Shown one piece after another: positions 22,245 to 30,721 of a stretch of DNA of 64,000 bases (within the stretch, counting starts at the first letter, position 1; each line of letters begins with the position of its first letter). Below the pieces are notes generated by a model. That model searched no databases. It was not told the DNA's origin and worked only from the letters and a program-made list of their open reading frames with translations. The position numbers were made by a program, and so were the translations under genes. This stretch comes from Algoriphagus terrigena DSM 22685 (GTDB taxonomy: Bacteria; Bacteroidota; Bacteroidia; Cytophagales; Cyclobacteriaceae): NCBI RefSeq assembly GCF_000429445.1, contig NZ_AUBW01000006.1, forward strand, positions 186,001-250,000, written 5' to 3'.

Positions 22245-24998
22245 GTGGAGTACATTACCTTGATACAAACCCTGTTTCCCTACAACAGAAGGGTTGGAAC
22301 ATCGGCTATCTGGTTGTTTTTTTTTCTTCTCTCTTTCTCATCAAAAGGAGAGAGGCGAGAAGATCTGAGCCTTGGCAGTCCAACCTTTTCTCTCAGCGCA
22401 GAACCAAATCTCACCGGTTCTGAGAATATCTGCATTCTTTATGGCGCAGAGGTTGGCACCTACAGTGCCGGTGGTGATCCAGGAGACGTCTACGAGTGGT
22501 TGGTTACCGATGCTGCAGGTGCTGTAATTTTCGAGAACAGTGGAGGAGATCAACTGGAAACCATCCAAGTGGTATTTTCCGAGGTTGGATCCTACACCGT
22601 CCAACTAAAAGTCCGCCGGGGTACGAATGCGGATTATTATCAAGACCAGCTTACTGTCACGGTCCAACAGGGCCCCACGCTGGCGCTTTTACCTGACTAC
22701 CTCTTGTGCGCGGGATCTCCGACACTTTTGACAGCGCTGGACCCAGCCAGCACCAACTTGTCCGAGTTCAGCATCGAATGGAAAAATATCAACGGAGACG
22801 TGATCGGTACCGGAAACGAATACCTGACCTACAACGAAGGCTTCCATTTGCTTGAACTTTACAAAATCGATGCCTCCGGAAACCCCTCTTGCCTGGTGAC
22901 AGCCTCAACCTTTGTAGGGCCTCCGATTGACTTTCAAATCATTCCCTCCAGCACAACCATCTGCGAAGACGGATCAATTCATCTCGGGCTGGACACTCCA
23001 CTTTCCGGTGATTGGTTTATACAAAAAGACTTCACTGGCGCAAGAAGTGCAGTCGGCACTGGCTTTGAGGTCGATATCAAAGCTTCCGACCTTTCAGGGC
23101 CAGGATTGTACCTGGTCGCTTTTCAAACTGTTTCGGAGCAATATCCGGATTGTATCTCGGAACGAATGATTGGATTTGAACTGGTCGAATCGCCCAAGAT
23201 CACGACCTCAATCGTCAATCGACCGGATGATTGTGCTGTCCAAAACGGTACGTTCCAAATCACTTTCGATGCGGATGTCGATGCCTTTTATGTACCGGAG
23301 TTGAACGTCGTCGAAGGACCACATAGCGTAGGCGATCAGCTCACCTATTCCAATCTGGAGCCTAAAGTCTACTCTTTGGTGGTGGAAAAAAATGGATGTC
23401 AGGTCACCCAACTGTTGACGCTGGATGCGGATAATCCGCCCACGTCACCAAGCCCGCCGAGCCAGACTCCGCCTGCCATCTCGGTGCAGGCAGAATCCTG
23501 CTCCTCCGACGGAGTGAAACCAGGCAACGTATTTATCGACCTTAGCGCACCGGTGTCTGCAGGTGAATATCGGATAATGAGAGATGGCCAGGGGGAGATC
23601 AAAAAAGGGGCGATTTCTACAAGCGGACAGACCACTATTGACCTGAGCGCGGGAACTTACCTTCTTGAAATGAAGATCGACGGTTGCACCCACGCCGTCG
23701 AAACAGTCACGATTGAGGACTCCCCACAGGCAGATTTCACGATTCCTGAGGAATTGAACATCTGCGAGACTTTTTCTCTCAAACCCGAGACCGACCAAAA
23801 CCTAAAGTTCACGCTGACTTTCCCTGACGGGAGCTCACAAGCTGTCACTTCCGGTGACGGTTTTACGCTAACTGAAGCGGGCGCCTATTCCCTCTATGGC
23901 GAAAGTAGCAGCTCCAGTCTGCAGGTTTGTCCCAAACGGATCGATTTCAACGCAACTTTCTCTTCCCGCATTTCCTTTGCGCCTGTGCTGGCGATTGAGA
24001 AATGCTTTGCTCCGATCAGGTATCAAATAGATCTGCAGGGAATCCCGATCGAAGAAGCGGGTATCCGCTGGTACAATGACCAAGGAGAAATAATGGGCAG
24101 AGGGCCGGAGTTTTACCCTCCCAGCGTGGGACTTTACTCTTTGCTGGTCCAGCCTCTCCAAAGCGGGTATTGCCCGGTTGAGCCGGTTGAGTTTGAGGTT
24201 GTGGCACCGATCACGGCCGTGCCGATGGACCTGAAAGCCGGAAAAATCTGCCCTTCGCCAGAGGTTAGCACGATCACGCTGACGACCAATGAAGATGAGG
24301 TGGTCAATACCGAATGGATCTTCTATGATCTCGAAGACAATAGAGAGGAACTCACCTCCCTCGATGGTCTTTTCGAAATCGAAGTCAGCCAGCCCGGAAC
24401 CTACGAAGTAGTAGCATACAATGCCATGGGCTGTGAAATCGGCAGAAATCTGATCCCGGTCGAGGAAAGTGTTCTTCTTACGCTACCGGAATTGGATGAA
24501 GAATATGGGGTTTGTAGCAAAGGAAAGACTGGTCCACAGCTAAATCCGGGAGAATTTGACCAGTATTTCTGGTATTTCGGCGAGGAACTTGTCTCCGAGG
24601 AACCCGTCTTCATTCCGTTCCAAGCCGGCGACTACTCTTTGCGGGTGGTGACTGTGGACGGCTGTGAGTTCTTCGAAACTTTTAGCACGTACGACGCCTG
24701 TTCCTTTGAGTATGCCCTGCCAAACGCTTTGGTGCTGGGAGATCCTTCGCGAAATTTTCAAGTTACCCTCAGCGAAGGTGTGACTGAAGCGGAATTGTTT
24801 ATCCTAAATCGCCAAGGCACCCTAATTCACTACGAGAAAGCGGCCGAAATCCCTTTTGGCGAGCCCTTTTTGCAATGGGACGGAACGTCAGGCGGTAAAT
24901 TCATTCCGTCAGGCACTTACGTCGTCGTACTGGCGGTCTCCAATCCCCTCTATGATTACGAGGAAAAAATCACCACCTCGCTGTTGGTATTGGAATAG
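22245..24998 (+). CDS. T9SS type B cargo protein with Ig/PKD-like repeats (paralog 3)
   Basis: This 917-residue protein is the shortest of three collinear paralogs. A hydrophobic segment (AIWLFFFLLSF) serves as signal peptide. The LTGSENICILYGAEVGTYSAGGDPGDVYEW block then matches the start of paralog 2 and a central segment of the giant protein. Ig-like modules with paired Cys follow, and a sorting domain closes the protein (FEYALPNALVLGDP, ELFILNRQGTLIHY, LQWDGTSGGKFIPSGTYVVV). There is no ATG start: GTG at 22245 is annotated, and TTG at 22260 is equally possible. It is likely a T9SS-exported surface protein; the adhesive target is unknown. Confidence 0.87.
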   Translation: MEYITLIQTLFPYNRRVGTSAIWLFFFLLSFSSKGERREDLSLGSPTFSLSAEPNLTGSENICILYGAEVGTYSAGGDPGDVYEWLVTDAAGAVIFENSGGDQLETIQVVFSEVGSYTVQLKVRRGTNADYYQDQLTVTVQQGPTLALLPDYLLCAGSPTLLTALDPASTNLSEFSIEWKNINGDVIGTGNEYLTYNEGFHLLELYKIDASGNPSCLVTASTFVGPPIDFQIIPSSTTICEDGSIHLGLDTPLSGDWFIQKDFTGARSAVGTGFEVDIKASDLSGPGLYLVAFQTVSEQYPDCISERMIGFELVESPKITTSIVNRPDDCAVQNGTFQITFDADVDAFYVPELNVVEGPHSVGDQLTYSNLEPKVYSLVVEKNGCQVTQLLTLDADNPPTSPSPPSQTPPAISVQAESCSSDGVKPGNVFIDLSAPVSAGEYRIMRDGQGEIKKGAISTSGQTTIDLSAGTYLLEMKIDGCTHAVETVTIEDSPQADFTIPEELNICETFSLKPETDQNLKFTLTFPDGSSQAVTSGDGFTLTEAGAYSLYGESSSSSLQVCPKRIDFNATFSSRISFAPVLAIEKCFAPIRYQIDLQGIPIEEAGIRWYNDQGEIMGRGPEFYPPSVGLYSLLVQPLQSGYCPVEPVEFEVVAPITAVPMDLKAGKICPSPEVSTITLTTNEDEVVNTEWIFYDLEDNREELTSLDGLFEIEVSQPGTYEVVAYNAMGCEIGRNLIPVEESVLLTLPELDEEYGVCSKGKTGPQLNPGEFDQYFWYFGEELVSEEPVFIPFQAGDYSLRVVTVDGCEFFETFSTYDACSFEYALPNALVLGDPSRNFQVTLSEGVTEAELFILNRQGTLIHYEKAAEIPFGEPFLQWDGTSGGKFIPSGTYVVVLAVSNPLYDYEEKITTSLLVLE

Positions 24999-25113
24999 AA
25001 TCCGTCCAGATAATATTTAGGAAGGCGGGAGAGCAAAACCCTTTTTTTTTTCTATTTTGGGCCGCTTCTTAAGCTATGTTCCACCTCAACCCAAAAACCA
25101 AACGTATTCTTAT

Positions 25114-26340
25114 ATGACTCAAACCATCAATCGAGGCGCCCTCTTTAACGCAAGCTGCCTGGCGCTCATCACCACCGCATTTTCATTCTCTATCCGCGCG
25201 GGAATCCTCCCACAACTCGGAGATTCCTTTGGCCTATCTGCTGAGCAACTGGGCTTTATCAACTCCATGTGGTTCCTCGGATTCCCAATTTCGATGATCC
25301 TCGGAGGGCTGTTCTATCACATTATCGGCCCCGCCAACATCATGCGAATCGCCTTCGTAACCCACACCCTGGGTATTTTGATGACCATATTTGCAGACGG
25401 CTATACTACCTTATTGATTTCGACACTGTTTATCGGATTTGGCAACGGCTGTACCGAAGCAGCTTGTAATCCTTTGATCGCCGACATGTATTCTGGTTCC
25501 ACGTTGAACAAGATGCTCAACAGATTCCACATGTGGTTTCCAGGCGGAATCGTCTTGGGAAGCTTAGTATCCAAATTCATGACTGACGGCGGCTTTGCGT
25601 GGCAGACCCAGGTTTGGGTGATGATGATCCCAACCATCGCTTACGCAGTTCTTTTCTTTGGAAAAGCCTTCCCTAAGCCTTCTGTCGCAGGTGCTGCATC
25701 ACTTGGAAGTAACTTCAAGGCGATGATCAGCCCAGTATTTATCTTTCTATTTTTCGCGATGGCTCTTACCGCGATTACCGAGTTTGGACCACAGCAGTGG
25801 GTAGGTTTGATTATGGGAGCGAGTGGTGCTAGCCCAATGTTGATCTTGGCTTTGACTACTGGCGTGATGGCGATCGGACGATTCTTTGCCGGACCGGTTG
25901 TAAAGGCACTGGGTCAGACCGGCGTGCTTCTTGGCGGAGCGATCTTCGCTGCCTTGGGCATCTTCCTTTTCAGCACCGTTACTGGCCCAATGGCCTATGT
26001 TGCGGCTTTCGTCTTTGCGATCGGTGTATGCTACTTCTGGCCAGTGATGGTGGGCGCAGTTGCTCAGCGCGTGCCACTCTCAGGAGCTTTGGGAATGTCT
26101 ATCATCGGCGGTATAGGGATGTTTTCCACGGCGATCTTCCAGCCTTTCATCGGCTCATGGATTGACGGTTCGATGGCTGCTCAAAGTGCCGCCGGACTTT
26201 CCGGTACTGCGCTTGAATTGGCGGCAGGACAGGAAACACTTCAAAAAATCCTGATTTTCCCAGGCATTCTGATCGTGATGTTTATCTTTTTCTTCATTTG
26301 GCAAAAAGGCTCCAAACCCGCCGGTTCGGCAGCTCACTAA
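25114..26340 (+). CDS. MFS transporter, sugar (FucP-like) type
   Basis: This 408-residue protein has twelve predicted membrane segments. Features of the MFS fold include GLSAEQLGFINSMWFLGFPISM with helix 2, GNGCTEAACNPLIADMY in helix 5, and FAIGVCYFWPVMVGAVAQR in helix 10, a pattern shared by FucP/NagP-like sugar:H+ symporters in Bacteroidota. It would import a monosaccharide across the inner membrane, though the substrate is not known. The ATG at 25114 is preferred over a TTG 57 bases earlier because it starts just before helix 1. The gene is closed by a strong terminator, and a GH140 glycosidase gene follows on the same strand. Confidence 0.9.
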   Translation: MTQTINRGALFNASCLALITTAFSFSIRAGILPQLGDSFGLSAEQLGFINSMWFLGFPISMILGGLFYHIIGPANIMRIAFVTHTLGILMTIFADGYTTLLISTLFIGFGNGCTEAACNPLIADMYSGSTLNKMLNRFHMWFPGGIVLGSLVSKFMTDGGFAWQTQVWVMMIPTIAYAVLFFGKAFPKPSVAGAASLGSNFKAMISPVFIFLFFAMALTAITEFGPQQWVGLIMGASGASPMLILALTTGVMAIGRFFAGPVVKALGQTGVLLGGAIFAALGIFLFSTVTGPMAYVAAFVFAIGVCYFWPVMVGAVAQRVPLSGALGMSIIGGIGMFSTAIFQPFIGSWIDGSMAAQSAAGLSGTALELAAGQETLQKILIFPGILIVMFIFFFIWQKGSKPAGSAAH

Positions 26341-26347
26341 CTCATTC

Positions 26348-26378
26348 AAAGCAGCCTTCGGGCTGCTTTTTTTTTATC
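26348..26378 (+). terminator. Rho-independent terminator after the MFS transporter
   Basis: AGCAGCC-TTCG-GGCTGCT forms a perfect 7-bp stem with a TTCG tetraloop, followed by a run of nine T. It sits nine bases after the MFS stop codon, so the glycosidase gene just beyond needs its own promoter or read-through. Confidence 0.93.
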
Positions 26379-26389
26379 CCAACCGACCT

Positions 26390-27772
26390 ATGAAATCGAA
26401 ATCCTCCATCCTCTCGCTCCTTCTGGTTTTTTGGTCTTCACTTGCTTTCTCCCAGGAAATAAAAGGTCCGATCCAAGTCCATCCGAATGGCAGATTTTTG
26501 ATGACCTCGGAGCGAGAACCCTTCTTCTGGACAGCTGACACGGCTTGGGAGCTTTTCCACCGGCTGGATGAAAAGCAAGCCACCATCTATTTGGACAAAA
26601 GGAAAGAACAGGGTTTCAATGTCGTGCAAGCCGTGGTTTTGGCGGCGCTGGATGGAATCAATACACCGAATGCCAATGGGGATGTCCCTTTTTCCGACCT
26701 TGAGAAGTGGGAATACAATGAGGCTTATTTCCAGCAAGTGGATTTGATTTTGGGCTTGGCCGAAAAGCGCGGAATTCACATCGCGCTGCTTCCCACTTGG
26801 GGCGACAAGCTCTTCAAAAGCACTTGGGGAGCCGGGCCGGAGATCTTCAATCCTGAGACCGCCTATTCTTATGGAAAATGGATCGGAGCCCGATACAAAG
26901 ACCGCAAAAACCTGATTTGGGTGCTGGGAGGAGACCGGACTCCGAGAGAAGACTCCCAAGACCTCGAAGTCTGGAACCAGATGGCGAAAGGAATTCTGGA
27001 AACACAAAATCCGGACAATCCTATCTTGATCACGTTTCATCCCCAGCCAGCCGGGCCCGGCGGAAGTTCAAATTGGTTTCATCAGGAGGACTGGCTGGGC
27101 TTCAACATGCACCAAACGGGACATTGCCCCGGGGATTCGGATTTTGAGAAGATCACCCATGACTACCAGCTCAGCCCCGTCAAGCCGACCATCGACGCAG
27201 AGCCGCTCTACGAAGAGCATCCCTATTGCTTTAATGCCAAAGAACACGGCTACAGTGAAGCTGCAGACATCCGAAGGATCATGTATTGGAATATCTTTGC
27301 AGGGGGAGCCGGTCAGACTTATGGCTGTCATGCGGTCTGGCAGATGTATGACTTGGATAAAGCACCTGTAAACGGCCCGCTGAAACCTTGGCATAAGTCC
27401 CTCGATCTCGAAGTCGCCAATCAGATGAAACACATGAAAAATCTGATGCTGAGCAAATCGTATTTTGAAAGGATTCCGGATCAAAGCCTGATTGCAGAAA
27501 GTCAGGCAAACGACATCAGTTTTGTGGCTGCGACACGTGACAATGCCGGAACCTATGCCCTCTTCTATTTTCCAGACGGAAAGGAAACCGCGATCAATCT
27601 GAACAGTCTCAATGGCTCAACATTTAAATTGACCTGGATGGACCCTCGAACTGGAGTGGAATTTCCCGGAAATCAGGGAGCTTCACTGCCAAAAGGAAGC
27701 AACTTGTCGATCACCCCACCAAGTTCCGGAAGGGGAAATGATTGGATATTGATAATAGATAGTTTGGATTAA
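26390..27772 (+). CDS. Glycoside hydrolase of the DUF4038/GH140 type
   Basis: This 460-residue secreted protein has a signal peptide ending at AFSQ. The DUF4038 catalytic barrel is recognisable by PFFWTADTAWELFHRL (residues 42-57), YLDKRKEQGFNVVQAVVL, KNLIWVLGGDRTPRE and LGFNMHQTGHCPGD. The C-terminal 90 residues form the collagen-binding-like beta domain with YFPDGKETAINLNSLNG. GH140 enzymes such as an apiosidase of Bacteroides act on rhamnogalacturonan-II side chains; exact specificity here is unknown. It lies downstream of a sugar MFS transporter. The stop overlaps the stop of a convergent small lipoprotein gene. Confidence 0.9.
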   Translation: MKSKSSILSLLLVFWSSLAFSQEIKGPIQVHPNGRFLMTSEREPFFWTADTAWELFHRLDEKQATIYLDKRKEQGFNVVQAVVLAALDGINTPNANGDVPFSDLEKWEYNEAYFQQVDLILGLAEKRGIHIALLPTWGDKLFKSTWGAGPEIFNPETAYSYGKWIGARYKDRKNLIWVLGGDRTPREDSQDLEVWNQMAKGILETQNPDNPILITFHPQPAGPGGSSNWFHQEDWLGFNMHQTGHCPGDSDFEKITHDYQLSPVKPTIDAEPLYEEHPYCFNAKEHGYSEAADIRRIMYWNIFAGGAGQTYGCHAVWQMYDLDKAPVNGPLKPWHKSLDLEVANQMKHMKNLMLSKSYFERIPDQSLIAESQANDISFVAATRDNAGTYALFYFPDGKETAINLNSLNGSTFKLTWMDPRTGVEFPGNQGASLPKGSNLSITPPSSGRGNDWILIIDSLD

Positions 27773-28002
27773 TTGCAGCTGTAGCTCTCGTACTCCTCGG
27801 AGGTTAGCGACCACAGCTTCCCGTCTTCATCCCGATAAGTCAGTGTGCCGGTGCTTTCCAGGATTTCGATGGTATCAGAAGTTGAAATAGTCCTTCCATC
27901 TACCAATTGGATCGTGCAGGGACCCTCCAGCTCTTGGATATCAGACAGCAGATCGCAACCGGAAAAAGCTATAAGTGCCAAAAGGATCAATAAGTAACGC
28001 AT
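27769..28002 (-). CDS. Small lipoprotein of unknown function
   Basis: This 77-residue protein starts with MRYLLILLALIAFSGCDLL, a lipoprotein signal with a lipid-modified Cys at residue 16 (the ATG at 28002 is chosen for this reason; the open frame extends 25 codons further upstream). The short mature part, about 62 residues, contains two beta-strand-like stretches (CTIQLVDGRTISTSD and GTLTYRDEDGKLWSLT) and a C-terminal YSCN, giving two Cys besides the lipobox. No family is recognised. Its stop overlaps the stop of the GH140 gene by two bases, in a convergent arrangement. Confidence 0.7.
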   Translation of the reverse strand: MRYLLILLALIAFSGCDLLSDIQELEGPCTIQLVDGRTISTSDTIEILESTGTLTYRDEDGKLWSLTSEEYESYSCN

Positions 28003-28091
28003 CGGGTGATTGGTCTGCTCTAAAATTAGCCTAAAAATAGCTATCGGAAACAGTCGCGGGCAAACAGATTTCAGCATCTGACCATATTCTC

Positions 28092-28760
28092 TTAGAGCGA
28101 GGTCAATAGCAGGTTCTTAAACTCCACCTCGGCACCTTCGGCTTGCAGGGCTATCTGGCCTTTTTGGGCGGTTGCGCCGAAGCCGTCGTTGACCAAGTCT
28201 CCGTTGATCCACACGGTGACCTTGTCACCCTCACAGCGGATTTTCATGTGATTCCACTCGCCGAGTGGCTTTTCTGAATCATTCGTGAGGTTTTTCACCC
28301 TCCTCTCCTTTCCCTCCGAAACGCCCCAATCTTCCTTTGGCCCGCGTCTGCTCTCCATGTCCTCTACTTGGATGTTCTGCTGGATGCACCAGAAATCGCC
28401 CGCATTGCTGTGCATCATCTGCACTTCGATGGACTTTGGAAACATTTCATACAGGGCTCTGGGCGTAGACGCATGAACCAACACTCCGCAGTTGCCTGGT
28501 TCGCCGGCGAATCGGTAGTCAAATTCCAAGACGTAGTTTTCATAGCTTTTCTCCGACATCAGGTGTCCTTGGGGTGTCCCCAAACTCACCAAAAGCCCGT
28601 CCCGAACGATAAAGGGCTTTCGAAGGCTGCTGTCCTGCTGCAGATCCGGCACATCCATGTACCAGCCGGCGAGACTTTTTCCGTCAAATAGCGAAACCTG
28701 ACAAAAGATCTTGGAATGAATACACAAGAGGAGAATGATGACCAGCGAGATATTTTTCAT
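28092..28760 (-). CDS. DUF1080 domain protein (3-keto-disaccharide hydrolase family)
   Basis: This 222-residue secreted protein has a signal peptide ending at KIFCQ. It then has the characteristic SLFDGKSLAGWYM opening, FDYRFAGEPGNCGVLVHA, PKSIEVQMMHSNAGDFW, EWNHMKIRCEGDKVTVWINGDLVNDG and GQIALQAEGAEVEFKNL. This is the concanavalin-like DUF1080 fold. Family members cleave or rearrange 3-keto-glycosides after oxidation by a Gfo/Idh/MocA dehydrogenase. The enzyme is likely periplasmic. It is on the opposite strand to the MFS/GH140 pair but lies next to them, and about 19 kb from the Gfo/Idh/MocA gene. Confidence 0.93.
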   Translation of the reverse strand: MKNISLVIILLLCIHSKIFCQVSLFDGKSLAGWYMDVPDLQQDSSLRKPFIVRDGLLVSLGTPQGHLMSEKSYENYVLEFDYRFAGEPGNCGVLVHASTPRALYEMFPKSIEVQMMHSNAGDFWCIQQNIQVEDMESRRGPKEDWGVSEGKERRVKNLTNDSEKPLGEWNHMKIRCEGDKVTVWINGDLVNDGFGATAQKGQIALQAEGAEVEFKNLLLTSL

Positions 28761-29160
28761 CGGAGATTGTTTGCCATCAATCTAGCAGAAAAGCCGATCC
28801 GATCCAAAACGAAACTATCAATCCAATCCTCACCGGCAAACGGCTTGATCGAGAAAAAGGAAAGATTAAAAAATGCTTTGAAAAATCTAACTAGAAAGGA
28901 TTCGAATCCTTTTCCTAGCAGCTGAGTATCAAAAAATAGTTGTTAAAAAATCACCCTTAGTTCTCGTCTCCTTTCGTAGTTTCAAAAGGAACAAAAGAAA
29001 GTTAGCACTTGTGATTATGACTTCAGAGAGAAAGCTCCGCCAGCCTAGTGCGCGGTTTAGTAGTGTCCAATAGACGCTTGGCCTTAGTGGAATGGAGTTC
29101 TCACCTTTCGCAAAAACGAAAAGCGTATTGTCAGTTTTTAGTAAAAAATGCAAAAACCGT
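28761..29160. other. Gene-free gap
   Basis: I find no convincing gene in these 400 bases. The one open frame (minus strand, 29216-28929) overlaps the end of the neighbouring gene and lacks any domain-like composition. A perfect palindrome at 28895-28912 is listed separately. Confidence 0.6.
28891..28917. repeat. Palindrome with flanking CTAG
   Basis: AAAGGATTCGAATCCTTT is a perfect 18-base palindrome, flanked by CTAG on the left and, after two bases, by CTAG on the right. It can fold as a 7-bp stem with a TCGA loop. No T-run follows, so it is not a clear terminator. Confidence 0.7.
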
Positions 29161-30201
29161 TTAAAAACTCTGAGCGGCAGAGTTAGCCCGACACGCGCCG
29201 AGCACTTGGGCTTCAAATGCCTTATCTGACTTCAGCAAGTCAAAAAAACCCTTGATGTATTGACGGCAAGCCTTGGCGTTTGATTCGTCAAAGTACACCT
29301 CATTAGTTTCGATTGTCTTGAATATCTGACTTTCCTTGGCTAAAATCTCGGCCCGTACCGCCTGCATCAGCTGCGGATCTCTGCAAAAACCCCGATAGAG
29401 TCGATCCGTAACCCTCTCGATGCCGATGTTATTGTTCACCTGTGCGTAGGGCGGGTTGACCAATCCGGTCATATCAAAATCATAGGCTAGCGGCACGATG
29501 GTCTTTTCATCGAGCATCAAAACCTTTTCATTGTGCTGAAAGAGCCCCGACCAGTCGGTATTCCCTATCATCATCTGAAAAAAATCGTGCCTCACGGTCG
29601 CTGTATCTTCCATCAGCGTTGGAATGATTTTTTTGTCATCCAGAATTTTACCCCCAAAGCGATCAGCGACTTCGTCGTCATCTTCGATGAAAAATCCCAA
29701 AACTTCTACTGACTCGCCCTTTTTGTCGTCCGTATCGGTGAGCGTCACCCTGAGCAACCGGGTGTGGAAGGTATATTCAGCAACGTCCTCATACAGCTGA
29801 TACGCGAGATATTCCTTGCCCAGAAAATTGTCAGCTGTCTTGGCCTTAGAGCAAGGCAATACTAATTTCAAACTTCTGTTTCCTTTGAAAACGGTATTAT
29901 CGGCCTCCTTTTTCTTAATCTTGAGGCGCATCGGAGGATAAAAGCAATTCTCCAAGCGGAAGTTGCCCCTTGTGCGGATTTCAATATCCAGCGTGTCTTT
30001 TCGGCCGTCAGCAGCTACCATGAAAAGCTGGGAATCCATGAATGTGGAATCGTCCGTCTCTGATTTGAGTTGCTTAATCGAAAACTTCAGCTCTATCGCC
30101 ATCGGCTCATCTGACTCAAACAGCCCCTGGGAAATGGCAGGCATGGAGTTCGCTAAGCATAGCAGCAAGAAAAGTGCAGAAGAGAGCAGGCGGTTTTTCA
30201 T
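29161..30201 (-). CDS. Secreted protein, possibly CotH kinase-like
   Basis: This 346-residue protein has a signal peptide ending at PAISQG. The order of motifs resembles the CotH atypical-kinase fold. GNRSLKLVLPC comes first, with a following KEYLAYQLYEDV helix. HTRLLRVTLTD and LGFFIEDDDE then resemble the lobe-defining strand. Next is a GN214TDWSGLFQHN224EK segment like the CotH catalytic loop, and then a PLAYD241FD243MTG metal-binding DxD. These motif matches are seen by eye only and similarity is remote. CotH proteins phosphorylate spore-coat or surface proteins. If real, this would be a periplasmic or extracellular kinase. Otherwise it is a conserved hypothetical protein. The gene is monocistronic. 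Confidence 0.6.
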   Translation of the reverse strand: MKNRLLSSALFLLLCLANSMPAISQGLFESDEPMAIELKFSIKQLKSETDDSTFMDSQLFMVAADGRKDTLDIEIRTRGNFRLENCFYPPMRLKIKKKEADNTVFKGNRSLKLVLPCSKAKTADNFLGKEYLAYQLYEDVAEYTFHTRLLRVTLTDTDDKKGESVEVLGFFIEDDDEVADRFGGKILDDKKIIPTLMEDTATVRHDFFQMMIGNTDWSGLFQHNEKVLMLDEKTIVPLAYDFDMTGLVNPPYAQVNNNIGIERVTDRLYRGFCRDPQLMQAVRAEILAKESQIFKTIETNEVYFDESNAKACRQYIKGFFDLLKSDKAFEAQVLGACRANSAAQSF

Positions 30202-30320
30202 TTCGATCTTTAGTTAATCGGATAATTTCTTACTCAATTTAAAGAATCGCTTCTCAAACCCGCTATGTTTAAACGTTTTGTAGTAAAAATTGCCAAGAAT
30301 CTTGTACTTGGGTTTTCCTG

Positions 30321-30719
30321 CTACTTCTTCGCCCTCGCTTCCCAAATCCTCATGAAGAGCATGTGCGCCATCCGTCTGGCGTGTTCCTTGGCGTAGTTGG
30401 CATTTTCACCTTCAAAGTAGCGGTCGATGGTCGCAAACCAAAGCTCCAGCCAGTTGCCAAAATGAACTTGGGTGACCGAATGATCCACTTTGGAATCAAC
30501 GTCCTGGTGCACTTTGGTGGGGTTAAACATTCCCCGGCCTGGTCCCGTCTGGAGCAAGATCATCTCCCAAAAATCAGACAAATGAATCAGATGATGCTCC
30601 CAATCCTCCACCACCTCATTGAAAATAGGGCCCAACAGCTCGTGGTCTCGCACTTGATCATAGAATCTCCTGACTAAAAAATCCACTTCCTTCCGACTGC
30701 GTATCTCTACTCTGTCCAT
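30321..30719 (-). CDS. Group III truncated hemoglobin
   Basis: This 132-residue cytosolic protein fits group III truncated globins: VRRFYDQVRDHELLGPIFNEVVEDWEHHLIHLSDFWEMILL in the A-E helices, an H-x-x-V segment, VHFGNWLELWFATIDRYFEG for the F-G region, and HARRMAHMLFMRIW for the H helix. The family length is about 130. Proximal and distal residues are consistent with heme binding. Proposed roles are oxygen or nitric-oxide chemistry and electrophile detoxification. The ATG at 30719 begins two bases after the stop of the phosphodiesterase gene upstream, so the two are translated from one transcript, an unusual pairing. Confidence 0.92.
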   Translation of the reverse strand: MDRVEIRSRKEVDFLVRRFYDQVRDHELLGPIFNEVVEDWEHHLIHLSDFWEMILLQTGPGRGMFNPTKVHQDVDSKVDHSVTQVHFGNWLELWFATIDRYFEGENANYAKEHARRMAHMLFMRIWEARAKK

Positions 30720-30721
30720 GA

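Noticed and set aside
28929..29216. Minus-strand open frame of 95 codons
   Set aside because: It overlaps the end of the CotH-like gene in another frame, and has an unlikely composition with no motif.
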